A DNA stretch of 64,000 nt. Source: Apostichopus japonicus. Lineage: Eukaryota > Echinodermata > Holothuroidea > Aspidochirotida > Stichopodidae. The notes under the pieces are model-generated. The model saw only the letters and a program-made list of their open reading frames with translations. It had not been told where the DNA came from and ran no database searches. The stretch is from NCBI RefSeq assembly GCF_037975245.1, contig NC_092576.1, positions 25,805,611 to 25,869,610 on the forward strand. Direction: 5' to 3'. Below, piece after piece: positions 10,601-21,287 of the stretch (position 1 is its first letter; every line of letters starts with the position of its first letter). A program made the translations under genes and the position numbers.

Positions 10601-12951
10601 CTGAGGGACATGATTTTGAGATGAGATATTTTGCCCACATTTTAGAATATGTTTTTAGACAGTTAAAGTTTCACATTGTGTGTTCGCTGAATATCCCCAT
10701 GATTGTGTGATGAATTTATGGAAGAATTAATTTGTTACATTAGCTCAATTGGGTCAAGAAAATTCCCAAATATCATTAGGATGCATGTTGATATATATGT
10801 GTATTACATGGCACGTTCATTAACATTTAATGATGAAGCAAACTAGCATGTGCACGCTCGCTAATTCGTTTGCTTTGGCTCCTATCTTCGGCCTTTTTTG
10901 GAAGATGACTTCTTTGATCTGATATATATCTAGTTTCAAATTACAATAATGACAATAAAGTGGTTATCTTCATAGTAATACAAAATTATGCTGGAAAATT
11001 CCTTTACATTCCATAATTGCTACATACTCAGTGACATGATATACAAAATAATGTTCCATCAACCAGCTAAACGTATGCCCTAAATATGAATCATATGAGC
11101 TTTCTGGTTCTCAACTCTTTTGCCATTTTTTTTCTCACAGAATCCTTCTTTGGCATCCCATCAAGCAATTAGAGGAGAAGCCAAAGGGAACCCAACAGGA
11201 GCTGAAGCAATGACAAAAGATAGCGAAGTAGTTACAAATGAAACTTTGCAGGTAATTATTACTGATTGAGAACTTCCAAGTATGAATCAAGACTTTTGAC
11301 CAACATCGCTCTTAATCTGTGATTTCTGACTGGTTGCAGAATTGAAACAATCGTGATTGATATCTTGCTTTCTTCACTATGTGATTTGAAGCCGACATTT
11401 AGACATTATCGGAAGTTATAATTGCTAGTTCGTTTTGCGTGTTGTTCCCAATTTAACATGTAAAACATCCCACACATTTTCAAAAATTATACATAAATAA
11501 TTATTATATTTATATTTAATTATTATATATTACTATATGCTTGCTGTTGTTTTAAGAAGTAATGTCATGCATATTTAATTAGTAGGTGAGGCATATTGTA
11601 AAAATATTAACATGGCCACGTACATGTTTGTTATCTTATTATATTCTTATTGTGCCGCATTTGCCTAAAACACTCACATAATGTTACACCTAAATGTCAA
11701 CCACAGTCTTGCAGTAAGTACCTTACATGGTTGCTGATCTTAGCATTGTACTGAAGGTGTAAAGAAGGACGTTGTGCATTTGGCTTGTTATTCCATTGCC
11801 ATGTGTAGTGCTGCAGGAGCCACTGACATACTAAACTGAGCAATTGTGTAACATACTGTGATAATGTGACAGCGGTATTAGTAGCTTGTAAGTGACTGGT
11901 ATATCCTGTACCTGGCATTATAGGCTTCAATTTACCATGGAACTGCAACGTTCTGGACAGCTCGGATTGTTCTCTTGAAAAGAAGAATGTTGCTATATTT
12001 TGTTGTCCCACATAACATATAACACAATAATAGAATCATAGCATGTTTCACAGTTATACGAGGAACTATGTTTGGTTTGTTGGGATTCACTTTAATGTTA
12101 TAATGGCATTATCTACATGAATCTGTGATATTTTGGATTATGTAACATATGCTCTGGTGGAAAAATGTCTGTCAACCTAAATGCATTAAATAATTTCCAC
12201 CTGAAATACCTTGAAAAATACATGTCTTAACAGATATATTCTAAATAACATCAACGTATCAACTACAAGCACGTCGGTAGTATTGAGATTCTGCAGCATT
12301 TTCTGCATTCTTACAGTTTCCTGTGTTGACCCTTCATGTGTGTCCACTCTGTTTCTAGTAAACACCTGTGTGACAAATGTGTGGCAAATCTGTGTATATT
12401 TCTGACAGTCACACTTTTCACACATAATTGCTGCTGTGTCTATGAATAATGGTAGCTTTTGTCAAGCATATTAATGAATTGGTGTGGCAAAATTAAACGA
12501 TTACATTGGCCCATTTGACTGTCTATTACACAAATCAATTTCATTAAAAGTATTTGATATGAGCATTTGCCTCATTAGTGTTCTAGCTTTTGACCGTCTT
12601 CTAAGGTTCTTATACGGATTAGTTCAATTTCAATTGGCATCATAAAATAGCGTTAGAACGATGAAACATTTTGGTTTTTTGGTTATTTCAAGGATTTGTC
12701 AGGAAACCTTACCGAAGAATGGCGGGATGTGGGAAGAAAGCTGAAGCTTGAACAGACAGATATTTGCAACGTAGAGGCAAATAACAGAAATAAAGGACAA
12801 AAGGAAGTGATTTACCAGGTATTGTTACTATGGAAACAGAAACGTGGGATGGCAGCAACAAACAAAGCACTGATAGACGCTCTCAGAGTAGCTGGACGAA
12901 AGGACCTGCACGATAATTTTCTTAAATTTGGAAAATTTGGAACAACTTCAG
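4336..12951 (+). CDS. ZU5-UPA-death-domain protein, partial gene (six exons)
   Basis: Six exons join without a frame break: 4336-4659, 5402-5625, 6022-6162, 7226-7375, 11141-11251 and 12693-12951, about 402 residues in all. Every boundary has AG...GT and the phases agree. The order is ZU5 (residues about 5-105), a UPA-like region (about 115-275), a polar linker (about 280-317) and a death domain (about 318-400). That order is shared by UNC5 netrin receptors, PIDD and ankyrins. In these families ZU5-UPA folds against or regulates the death domain, which makes homotypic contacts in apoptotic or NF-kB signalling. No membrane segment or LRR is visible because the N-terminal part is missing, so the exact family cannot be chosen. 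The last exon ends one base into a codon, so at least one more exon follows. The domain order is seen; the signalling role is inferred. Confidence 0.85.
4661..5285 (-). mobile_element. 3' end of a LINE (CR1/L2/jockey-like), fragment
   Basis: On the minus strand, 5280-5011 encodes the post-RT region typical of CR1/jockey-like LINEs: 'RMQRIHNTVARIVTNT', then 'LNWLPISARIEFKLLLLTY'. The sequence 4950-4759 encodes the usual C-terminal end with 'TLWNNISLNIKKATSFKCFK' and 'HLKTFLF'. A short A/T-rich 3' tail made of ATTTAC/ATTTA-like units reaches to 4661. A run of G at about 4976-4987 and a frame change lie between the two parts. The fragment sits entirely in the intron between the first two visible ZU5-gene exons, antisense to that gene. 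Confidence 0.8.
5402..5625 (+). CDS. Exon 2: ZU5-UPA junction
   Basis: The acceptor is 'gactcttcag' and the donor is 'gaagag|gtgagt'. Two bases complete the split codon and 74 codons follow, ending in phase 0. It contains 'CIIELRTFSWEKFDIGDEIV' and 'LYAAKQLPSHKAILHIDIGY'. This fits the start of a UPA domain (conserved Trp in a 'SW..F' strand). The track-like ORF beginning at 5536 is only the end of this exon read on into the intron. Confidence 0.8.
6022..6162 (+). CDS. Exon 3: UPA-like region
   Basis: This is a phase 0-0 exon of 47 codons with acceptor 'tctgtttgaag' and donor 'ccaaag|gtatgg'. It encodes 'LPLKFYFVKTEPPVWNFRPE', which is beta-strand rich and consistent with the middle of a UPA domain. 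The call rests mainly on position between clear ZU5 and death-domain exons and on perfect phase agreement. Confidence 0.75.
7226..7375 (+). CDS. Exon 4: end of UPA-like region
   Basis: This is a phase 0-0 exon of 50 codons. The acceptor is preceded by a pyrimidine tract ('ttccttttta' then 'ccccag'). The donor is 'ctagag|gtttgt', which is weaker than consensus at positions +3 to +5. It encodes 'ILNGSFCTFVFNKKGTMETD' and 'CSFYFKAGQEPYLTDLTFVL', a beta-rich segment that would close the UPA fold. Confidence 0.72.
7376..8536. other. Intron sequence without recognised features
   Basis: First part of the long intron between exons 4 and 5 (7376-11140). No gene was found. A short tandem stretch based on 'ttccagaataag' lies at about 8262-8310. 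Confidence 0.6.
8537..9740 (+). mobile_element. Penelope-like element (PLE) reverse transcriptase, decayed
   Basis: Two ORFs in different frames (8559-9233 and 9275-9736) cover the N-terminal and finger/palm parts of a Penelope-type reverse transcriptase. Landmarks in order: 'NLSDRNMSNIEFIALGKGLK' (typical PLE N-terminus); 'PVIYVLPKIHKAP'; a broken 'GRPIISG' region around 9218-9240, where the frame shifts; motif A 'LATLDVVAMYTNTPQEEAL' with the catalytic Asp; and motif B 'GCAMGSQASPEI'. The motif C Asp pair is not reached before the frame is lost near 9736, and no intact GIY-YIG nuclease is visible. It lies in the sense direction in the exon 4-5 intron of the ZU5 gene. It should be inactive. 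Confidence 0.85.
9741..11140. other. Remainder of intron after the PLE; decayed sequence
   Basis: An open stretch at 10084-10362 (92 codons) could be further element remains, but I do not recognise it. A perfect 8 bp inverted repeat (atcctcgt / acgaggat, 13 base loop) lies at about 10526-10554. Nothing else is assignable. Confidence 0.4.
11141..11251 (+). CDS. Exon 5: linker between UPA and death domain
   Basis: The acceptor is 'tttctcacag' after a long pyrimidine tract and the donor is 'ttgcag|gtaatt'. It has 37 codons in phase 0-0. The peptide is polar and low in hydrophobic residues ('GEAKGNPTGAEAMTKDSEVV'), as expected of an interdomain linker. Support is the strong splice signals, open frame and phase match with both neighbours. 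Confidence 0.65.
12693..12951 (+). CDS. Exon 6: death domain
   Basis: The acceptor is 'ggttatttcaag' and the donor is 'ttcag|gtaagt'. The 86 codons plus 1 base span a whole death domain. Helix 1-2 is 'LTEEWRDVGRKLKLEQTDIC' with the conserved Trp, then 'NVEANNRNKGQKEVIYQVLL' and 'LWKQKRGMAATNKALIDALR', closing with 'VAGRKDLHDN'. The pattern W...L, I..., LL..W, A....L..AL is the death-domain signature. It ends one base into a codon, so coding continues downstream. Confidence 0.87.
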
Positions 12952-13404
12952 GTAAGTCAAAGACAACAAAACATGATTTCAATAAAAGAGATTATATTTT
13001 TCTTGCTTTGTACTTACACTATATAGATTTTAAATTCCATTGCAAAATACAATATGAAAGGGATATTAGCCTGTAGAAAGAAGAATTAACATTATTTATG
13101 GAAAACCTAATTTTTCTGCAATAGAGTTAATGCAATTTTGCATGGAAGTATGAGCAGCAAATTAATCTGCAGATTGACATTTAGCAAGCTGTTAAGAACA
13201 TTACGTTGTAAACGTTTACTTCTTATAGCGCTATGTTGGAACTTTGCGAAAAAATCATTCAAAACCATATGCAAGTTATTCCCCTTGAAAGAAGCATCTC
13301 TAGGATACAGCTGACAACATATTTTATGTCATGCATACCTCTAAAAGAATTGTCTGCTAACCCTTAGAAGTTACCTTAAATGTGAATAATTTTGATACAT
13401 TGCC

Positions 13405-14422
13405 CCTGTGGTTCTAATTTTTCTCTTTCTAACCATATGAAAAATGTCCCCATTCAACGTTTCCTTTTTTGTAGAAATATGGCTTTCAAATTCACTAGTT
13501 TTTCACCAAAAGTACCAATTGTTCGAGAAAAAAATAATGATAAATAATTTTCCAAGCATGTTGTGAAAGTTTGAGAACGCGAATGTTGCGTTTGACAGAG
13601 AAACGATTTTTTAATCGTTAAGGATGGATATTTACAATATGATTTGAACAGTACAGACGTGACGTCATCTACGTTAATGCAGATTGCGAAATAACCCACG
13701 CTCCACACTGTCCCTACAGTAATCACAACAAAAACCGCGTTAGTATACAAATTAATTTCTTCCTTAATTTTCGGTGAAATTTATTATAAATTAGATATGT
13801 TTTCAAAAACTTATTAAGCCGCCATATATGTAGTAGATCGGTGGTTTCGTGGTCTTTGTGTAACACAAGATTAGTTTAAACAGCAGACTCTTCGTTGTTT
13901 ATACATCGCGCTATCCAGCTCCAACGCGAAGAATATTCCCATGTAGGCTACTCTAACGTTTACAATTGGACAGTTCTGCGAAGCCTAAACTTCTCGATAC
14001 TACATTCTGCTCTGACATCGATTCCGCCGAGTAAGTTTCTCTTTACTGTAAATTTGATCCTTGAATTTTAATTCATCGATTTCGAAGAACAGCGTATGGA
14101 CTGTGGTTTGAGTATGAGAGTGTATTACGTGCAACGCTATGTGCGTATACCAACTGGACATGGTAGACTGTATACGCTCGTGATGTGTACGTAATATATA
14201 GGCAATCACATTTGCGTGTATTTGCTGCAGAAATGGGAGTGCTAACTTCAAGTCGCCTGTTTTGCCTATTTGCCTGCACTACATCATTCACCTAATTGAT
14301 GCGGTCAAACAAACAGTATTTTTGGTGAGAAACTGGTGACCTTAAAGGCAATTTTTTTACAAGAATAAAACGTCGAATGGGGACAATTTACACATGGTAG
14401 AAAGAGAAACATAAGACCTATG
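13405..14422. mobile_element. Non-autonomous DNA element with ~110 bp terminal inverted repeats
   Basis: The left end (about 13405-13520) and the reverse complement of the right end (about 14305-14422) match over roughly 110 bp with scattered changes. Matching blocks include TTCTCTTTCT, 'tgtccccattc(a/g)acgttt' and 'ca(c/c)(t/c)agtttttcaccaaaa'. The interior (about 780 bp) holds no recognisable transposase. It lies in the intron after the death-domain exon. Family not assigned; target duplication not clear. Confidence 0.7.
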
Positions 14423-15170
14423 AGAACCGATGTATCCAAATCTTCCACCAGACAATTACTTTCATTCTCTGACTATGTTACAAAACGTAGATATTTTTGT
14501 AACAAAAGACATATCAATTTAGTTCTCCTTATGTATGACTTCTATCAGCAATGCATTGAAAGAGGTCTCAGATTGTTCTGTTAATTGTAACAATAATCAT
14601 GTTAACATTTATATTCAAATGTGATATTCCGCAGTATTCTGATATATTCATTTGGTCTCACTATTTGTATAGTGGTGTGTCCATCGTTGAGGAGAGCCTC
14701 ATAACCTACTACTTATAAATAGTAACTTTCTATAGAGACATCCCTACAGGGAGAGAGGAGATCTATCAAGGATTTGCTGTACTGTATGTGTTGGTCAACG
14801 AATAATATGACAAACCATGTTTGGTGCAATCATGATTTGAAGAGTATATGTGAAATATTATTCATAGTAAACTTTTAATGACTTGACAGTATAACGAATG
14901 AACTCACCATGCTCATTCAAATGAAGATGCAATTGTTTAGGTCAAATCATACATCGAAAAAAGAACTTAATTGCTGCCTTATCATAGTACATTGAAACCT
15001 CAGCAGACATTTCAAATGCATCAAATTTGAAAGAGAAATCTCAAATTGTAAACATTAGTCATGAATTTGAAATGCAAGCAAGAGAGAAATGGCAATATTT
15101 ATTGTTCAAAATTCTTACCTAAGCTGAATGCTCTAAATTTTACAATTTCTTTTTAATAGTTGAAGACGCT

Positions 15171-15927
15171 GCCATAGAGTGACGGGCAGAGCCAAACAAA
15201 ATTCAGTGACTTTGTAGAAGTACTTTTAAAGCTTGGTAAGAGATATCATTTAATACATTTTACATTATTTGTCCATCATGCAGACTCTTCTCACTCATAT
15301 GATCTCAGCAATTATAATACGTATTGTACTTTAAACATTAAACTATGCTACTTGTTTTTATTACTAATTTTGTCAATAAACTGCATAATGGATAACAATA
15401 TAGTATATTGTACAGTCATTTGCCGAATGTCGGAAAACAGGCTTCTTTCAAAGTTTCACAAGTATCCTTACAATTGTCATTGAATATTAAATAATTAGGT
15501 TACTATTATAATAACAGTTATCCATACTGCAGAGTCCTTAATAAAATAACACTAATGTGAGTCTTTCTGTTGTGTGGAAGGGTTCACACATTTATTTCCA
15601 CTTTACCATGACCTGGCAATCGTTTTACATTTTGTATGATCTAATTTAAAAACATTTCTCTGAAATTTGTATCTACTTCAGAGGTTATTATATAAGTTAA
15701 TACAGGAAATAACCCGACACATTTATATTCGTGCTACTGCCATATCTTGCATCTCGCAGATGACTGTGGAGGAAATGTCTGATATTCAGTCAGACTATTC
15801 TGGTCGTCGGAAAGAAGTGATTCTACAAATGCGTACTACATGTAGGAAGAATATGGCAATTAGTCAACTTGTGGAATTCTCCACAAAAATCAAGGAGTCT
15901 GTTAGAACTGGTGTTGGGCAATGCTAG
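15171..15927 (+). pseudogene. Possible second death-domain module, frame-disrupted (15171-15235 and 15682-15927)
   Basis: The second piece (15682-15924, stop at 15925-15927) follows 'ctacttcag' and encodes 'SQMTVEEMSDIQSDYSGRRK' then 'EVILQMRTTCRKNM', which resembles death-domain helices 3-5. The first piece (after 'tttttaatag') encodes 'TKFSDFVEVLLKLG' before a good donor 'cttg|gtaaga', and could be helix 1. The reading frame does not carry through. From the 12951 donor the frame gives seven residues and then TGA at 15179-15181. The donor at 15235 and the acceptor at 15681 also disagree in phase. So this is a decayed module, two sequence errors, or a set with a missing exon. If the stop is real, the ZU5 protein simply ends seven residues after exon 6. 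Confidence 0.4.
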
Positions 15928-17818
15928 GTATGTTAAGCATTTCAATTCTCATAATCTATATTTGGTCTGTGAGCTGAGAGTGCTAGAATTTCCTTAAAAT
16001 TAATGAAATGTTATTGAAACAATTATTCTGTGACAAAGAAAGAAACGTCTGTCAAGTAATTGATTTATAAACAAAAATGAAAACCATGCAAATATTAAAC
16101 AATGGCTTTTAATTCTGAACTGTTGCAGAAAAATGTCTTTTAATATGCATTTCAGCTTTAATAATGATATTCGCAACATATGCAACATCGATTTTAAGTG
16201 AAAAATCTTAATTTGTATTTACATATCATAGAAGCTGACTCCATCTACGTGCAGTGTTGTCTCTTCCTGAGATCTACAGCTCATATGAACATAGCACTGT
16301 TTATAGAGTCACTGTAACGGAATATGAGAAAAGAAAAGCAACAGTACCATGATGAAAATTAGAAGTCGGCGATACTCCAAACATATGCCTCTACGTCAGC
16401 ATTTCATCTGGTATGTGATATATCCATACAATTTGGTAAAAAGTTTGTGTAAGAAACCAAGAAATATCATTTGTCAGATACTAGTTCTCTTGGTAAACTA
16501 TGTGAATGGTACTAGTGTAGATGTTAATTTAGCAGTTTCTAATATTATCAGTGACTGCCTGTATGTTGCTACGTAAACGGCCGCTTATGCAGTTACTTTT
16601 GACATTATATATGGCAGCATCTAATGTATGTCAGTGGGTCTCAAAATCAAGTAGAACCCATTTACATGATAATAGTTATATTCACACCTGCTATACTTAG
16701 CATGTTCCCTATTTTCTTTGTAGATATTATTGGTATGCTGTTCTACCATCATTACCTGTATAATGGACGTTAACATCTGCCCTAAACTGTGTATGTGTAC
16801 ATATTACAGTCATATCCCAACAGGACAAGAAAGAAGATATCCATTTAGTTATCTGGTAGGTAATATATACATTTTGTTGCTCTGCTTTTATGAGAACTAA
16901 TGTCTCATTATTTTATACAACAAAAGGTAAGAGGTTTACTCTTTTTGGAGATATATTTAGTAGTTTGATGTTAAATACTTAGGAGCTTACTTATTGCAAG
17001 ATCTTCACTTGGGTATGCCTTTCAAGAAGATATCAACGTGTGCTCTCATAAAAAAATATTTAAAAAATGGTGCAAATTGTGTGAACATCATTCTAATCAC
17101 TAGATGGAGTTTAGTGATGTTCTGGGTGTCTTCATTTAAAGACTTCCTTCAGAGTAATGTATACAATTGGTTGAAAATCCTCAGTTTCAGTTATGGTATT
17201 ATGTATTCTGTGTCATTATATCATCTCCCTACATGCAATGTATAGGGAGATGAGATATTGCACTTCACCCTACACGATAAGTGTGAGGAAGTGTGGAGGA
17301 GATGAGATCTGCAACTCCATGGATTGCCCTCTTGTTGTACGTGCAATATTGGAATGACAAATGTAAAAGATGTATTAATAAATAAACCTGTATACCCTAA
17401 GTCAAATTGGTGGAATGATGTATGTGACTCTGTAACGAAGCTAATATGATGTACCTACTAAACCATCATCTGTTCAATTAAATGTGCTTAAATATACTTA
17501 TATAAGTTTCACTCAATGTACTGCATCTTAATGTTTGACTTTAATTATCACTAACTAAAGACAAATCAAGTTGATAAAAAAAAAAACTGGGAATGATGAC
17601 AACAAAATAAATATGGAGTGAAATGTTGTTTTAAAACTTTTTTTTTCTCTTTTTAATCTGTTTTCATTTACACATATCAAAAGATGATTTTGGGAGAGAT
17701 GATCTTATCTTTTTGTACACTTGATGTTTGAAACTGTACACTGACTAATTATATAAATAAATACTGAATGACAGCATGAATAATAACACAAGTTGGTGAG
17801 GTTCTGTGAACCATTTTT
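15928..17818. other. No gene recognised
   Basis: AT-rich sequence. AATAAA motifs near 17380 could serve the upstream gene. A possible 40 base exon-like segment lies at about 16817-16856 (AG before, GT after; one frame open) but it has no recognisable homology. Confidence 0.4.
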
Positions 17819-18406
17819 GGTTCCTTGCTTTTTGCAAAGCAAGGAACCTATTCATTCAACTTGGCGCGTGTGTGTGTGTGACACTTGCTTGGGTACACTG
17901 TAACTCAACAAAGGAAAATTGAACTTAACTCAAACTTGGTATATAGATCAGCGATAGTGAGAAGATGTACCCTATTGTTTTTGGTGCCTGTGAACGTCAC
18001 CAAAGTTTAGTTATGGGCCGAAAACCAAATTAATAAACAAAGCAATAACTCCCATTGACAGGGTCTGACATGGCTGGTAGTTTTGAGACTAGTTGTAAAT
18101 CGGGTAAGGGATTATTTCCAAACATAATGGTCATGTGATCCAAGGTCAACAAAGGTCAATTAGGGGTCAAAAACTAGTATTTTTGCAATAACTTGAGAAC
18201 GAAATATCCGTGAAGGTTGGGAGTTCTATTGTAATCAAATAGTCGACCCGCGTCTGGTTGACTGTTGACCTCAATTTGACCTCCGGTGACCTTTACCAGT
18301 ACATTGGCTTATTTTAATTTTGTGGCCATATTCAGATCTCAAATGGTCTTCCGATCAAAATTGTTAATAGATTGACCCCTTTGCGACCTTCGTGTGCGAA
18401 GTTATC
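17819..18406 (+). repeat. Dispersed copy of the AGGTCA-rich repeat with terminal hairpin
   Basis: It opens with a perfect 13 bp hairpin (17819-17848, arms ggttccttgcttt / aaagcaaggaacc, 4 base loop), followed by a GT run. It then shares long stretches with the array at the window start, for example the 'gcgataacttgagaacgaaat'-like block near 18185 and the TGACCT triplet near 18257-18293. The copy is cut by the Gypsy LTR at 18407 and does not resume after the other LTR. Confidence 0.75.
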
Positions 18407-18580
18407 TGTTATACCCTGGATTAATCGAGGATTATCCTGATTCCTAGCGATATAACAAGAAGACAAAATGGTAAGTGTTTACAGCACATGCGGCCATATT
18501 AGACTGTTTATTCTCATCCAGGTCACATGCAGGTCACAACAACTTTACCAAAATAGATGGCGTGATACTGATATATAACA
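18407..18580 (-). repeat. Gypsy LTR (3' LTR of minus-strand element)
   Basis: It starts TGTTATA and ends TATAACA, so its tips form a 7 bp inverted repeat. It matches the LTR at 23136-23307 almost throughout. The polypurine tract expected just inside on the minus strand falls near 18581-18600. Confidence 0.93.
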
Positions 18581-18681
18581 CTCCTTCCTACCAGATGATG
18601 AAACAATCAAATATTTTTCCTCATTAAACAACTCAACTTTTATTAGATCAAGCAACCAAAACTAACAACTTGAGGGTATAG

Positions 18682-19047
18682 TTAAATCTCTAACCTCTTG
18701 GGTGGTCTGACAACTCTGCCTGACCTGGTTACTGTAGCTGATGGTGCAGGGGACTCTGCTACCACAACTGGGGTTTGACCTGTGTGGACAGGACTACCAG
18801 ATACTACTGGGGATGTGGTGGAAGGTCCTGGCTGATCCAAGTTAGAGCTCTGCCCTAATTCCCTAGTTGTGTGAGGTACATTAACTGTAACTGGCACAAC
18901 ATCAGCATCCATAGGGGAGTTGATGTTTGGTTTTCCAGCCATAGCATTTGCACCAGTATCGTCAGGGATAAGATGATCTGAGTGTAAAAACCTACGATTA
19001 TTGCCAGGGATCCTAACAATATATGTATGAGGCCCCTTGACTTTCAC
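18682..19047 (-). pseudogene. Gypsy integrase C-terminal part
   Basis: The 121 codons begin 'KGPHTYIVRIPGNNRRFLHS' and 'DHLIPDD', which is the GPY/F-like C-terminal module found after the integrase core in Gypsy elements. A proline/serine/threonine-rich tail ends in 'RSGRVVRPPKRLEI', a common ending in this group. It is separated from the core by frame breaks and a C/G run near 19072-19089. Confidence 0.8.
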
Positions 19048-19105
19048 TATGGTACCAGGAATTCATCGTACCTCCCCCCCCCCCCCCCTCTAACATTTCG
19101 CACCC

Positions 19106-20231
19106 TCACTGGTTGATAAAGGTCGAACTGCCGCACTGATGAACTGCGGTCCCTTTGCTGTTTTGCAGCATCCTGTCTCTTTTCCACCTCTGCAGGCTAG
19201 GTTTCACTAAAGAGAGCCTAGTCCTTGGGGATCTCTTAAGAAATAACTCTGATGGAGTTTTCCCGGTAGTTGTGTTCGGGGTATTTCTAAGAGTAAATAA
19301 AACATTAGCTACCTTGTGACCCAATGTCTCCCCACTTGACTTAGTTTGAACAGGTTTGAACATTGCGTTCTGCATGCCCATTCGTAGCTGGATGGTATGG
19401 AGGAGTGAGAGTATGGTCCACACCATTGGACTTCAGAAAGTTCTGAAATTCCTCAGATCTAAACTGAGGACCATTATTACTTACTATCTGAATGGGTAAC
19501 CCATAACGTGCAAAAAGTGTTCTCAAAACATTTATCGTGGCAGTACTTGTTGTGGTATTCATTGGTAATACCTCCAACCACTTTGAATGGCTATCCACCA
19601 CTAGCAAGAAATTCTGACCTTTGACCTCTGCATAGTCTATGTGAACCCGCTGCCATGGCTGTGTGGCCCATGGCCATAACAGCAATGGTTCAGGATTAGG
19701 CGCCTTCTGCACTTGTATACATTGCGTGCATAGCCTAACTTTATCCTCAATATCCTTGTCTAAACCTGGCCACCATACATAACACCTAGCAAGTGCCTTC
19801 ATCCGACTCATGCCCGGATGACATTCATGAAGTTCACTCAGGATAAGCTCATGCAATTTGAATGGAATAATTACTCTACGCCCCCAAATAAGGCATCCAT
19901 CCTCCAGGGATAGCTCATCTCTGCGTGTGAAGTATGGTTGTATGGCAGGGTCCACACAATGATTTGGCCAGCCAGATAGAGTAAACTCTAAAACTTTGGC
20001 TAAAACTGGGTCCTTGTCTGTATGTTTTGAAATTTCAGTCGCAGTAATAGGGGTTTCCATTAGGACTGTCTCAAAAACAAAATACTCCTCTGGGTCACCA
20101 CTGGAGGCTTCCTCAACTGGGAGTCTGCTGAGCAAATCTGCATTTGCATTCTTTGCGGAAGAGCAGTACTCAATATTGTACTGATATGCGGACAATAACA
20201 CTGCCCATCTCTGCATCCGAGCTGCTGCCAA
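19106..20231 (-). pseudogene. Gypsy integrase core, frame-shifted and with a changed catalytic residue
   Basis: The frame 20231-19341 carries the HHCC zinc region ('LHECHPGMSRMKALARCYVW' and 'LCTQC'), then the DDE core: first Asp in 'VHIDYAEVKG', second position in 'IQIVSNNGPQFRSEEF', Glu in 'NGHAERN'. The second Asp is replaced by Asn (codon AAT where Asp is expected). The frame shifts at about 19345 and continues at 19426-19106 ('GHKVANVLFTLRNTPNTTTG', the region after the Glu). It overlaps the RT/RNase H frame at its start, again through a frame change. Confidence 0.87.
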
Positions 20232-21268
20232 AGTCGGGATACCATGTTTTGTCCGAAGATCTTAGTCAACGGTTGGCGATCTGTGATAAGTGTGAAATTA
20301 GTGCCATACAAATACAAGTGGAATTTCTTGATCCCAAAAATAATGGCAAGAGCCTCTTTTTCGATTTGGGCATAATTCTTCTCGGTCTGACTCAATGTCC
20401 TAGAGGCATATGCTATGGGGCGATCTGAACCATCTGGATATCGATGGCCCAAAACAGCTCCAAGTCCACATGGACTAGCATCCACACTCAACACTAGAAG
20501 TTTATTTGGATCAAAATGGGTGAGCACCTGATTAATAGCTAAAACATTCTTTGCATTGAAAAAAGCTTGATCACAGTCATCACTCCAGACCCAATTAATG
20601 TTGTGTTTCAGTAGGGCATACAATGGTTGCATCTGAGAAGAGAGATTCCTTACAAATTTGCCATAATAGTTCACCATGCCCAGAAAGGACTTCAATTCAG
20701 ATACATTGGTTGGTCGAGGTGCCATTTGTATGGCCTCGATTTTGTCCTGCAAAGGGCTCACACCTTCACTGGTGAGCTCATGACCAAGATACCTGATCTT
20801 TGATTTCATGAATTGACATTTTGTGCCATTCAGCCGAACATTGTGCATGTTTAACCTCGCAAACACTGCATCGAGGGCCTTTAGGTAACTATTTTCATTC
20901 TCAGTTGCAATCAAGATATCATCTATGTAACAAAATACATTGTCTAATCCAGAAAATATTTTGTCCATCGTTTCCTGGAAAATAGCTGGTGCAGTTTTCA
21001 CCCCATAACACAAACATTTTGGTGACAGTAACCCCTTATGTGTATTCATTACTTGGAGACTAGCCGATTCGTCATCAAGAAACAGCTGATTGAAAGCACC
21101 AGATAAATCAAGCACTGAAAATAACTTTGGGTGTGTACCTCCCTGTGCCAGTTTTGCAAATAAATCATTAGTATTTGGTAATTTGTATCCCTCATCTTCA
21201 ATACAATCATTCAAAGCTTTGTAGTCTCCACATACTCTTATTTCACCGTTTCCCTTCTGTACATGCAC
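20060..21268 (-). pseudogene. Gypsy reverse transcriptase and RNase H
   Basis: The order is RT then RNase H. RT motifs: 'RVCGDYKALNDCI', 'FSVLDLSGAFNQLFLDDES' with the first catalytic Asp, and 'FCYIDDILIATENE' with the Asp pair. RNase H: 'LVLSVDASPCGLGAVLGH', 'YAQIEKEALAIIFGIKKFHL', 'TLITDRQPLTKIFG'. The catalytic residues of both domains are present. The N-terminal part of RT is cut off from protease by a frame break near 21270-21290, and the end runs into the wrong frame near 20240. Confidence 0.9.
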
Positions 21269-21287
21269 AACTGGTGAGGCCCATTCA

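Noticed and set aside
13454-14291. Minus ORFs of 72-98 codons
   Set aside because: They lie inside the non-coding TIR element and do not resemble a transposase.
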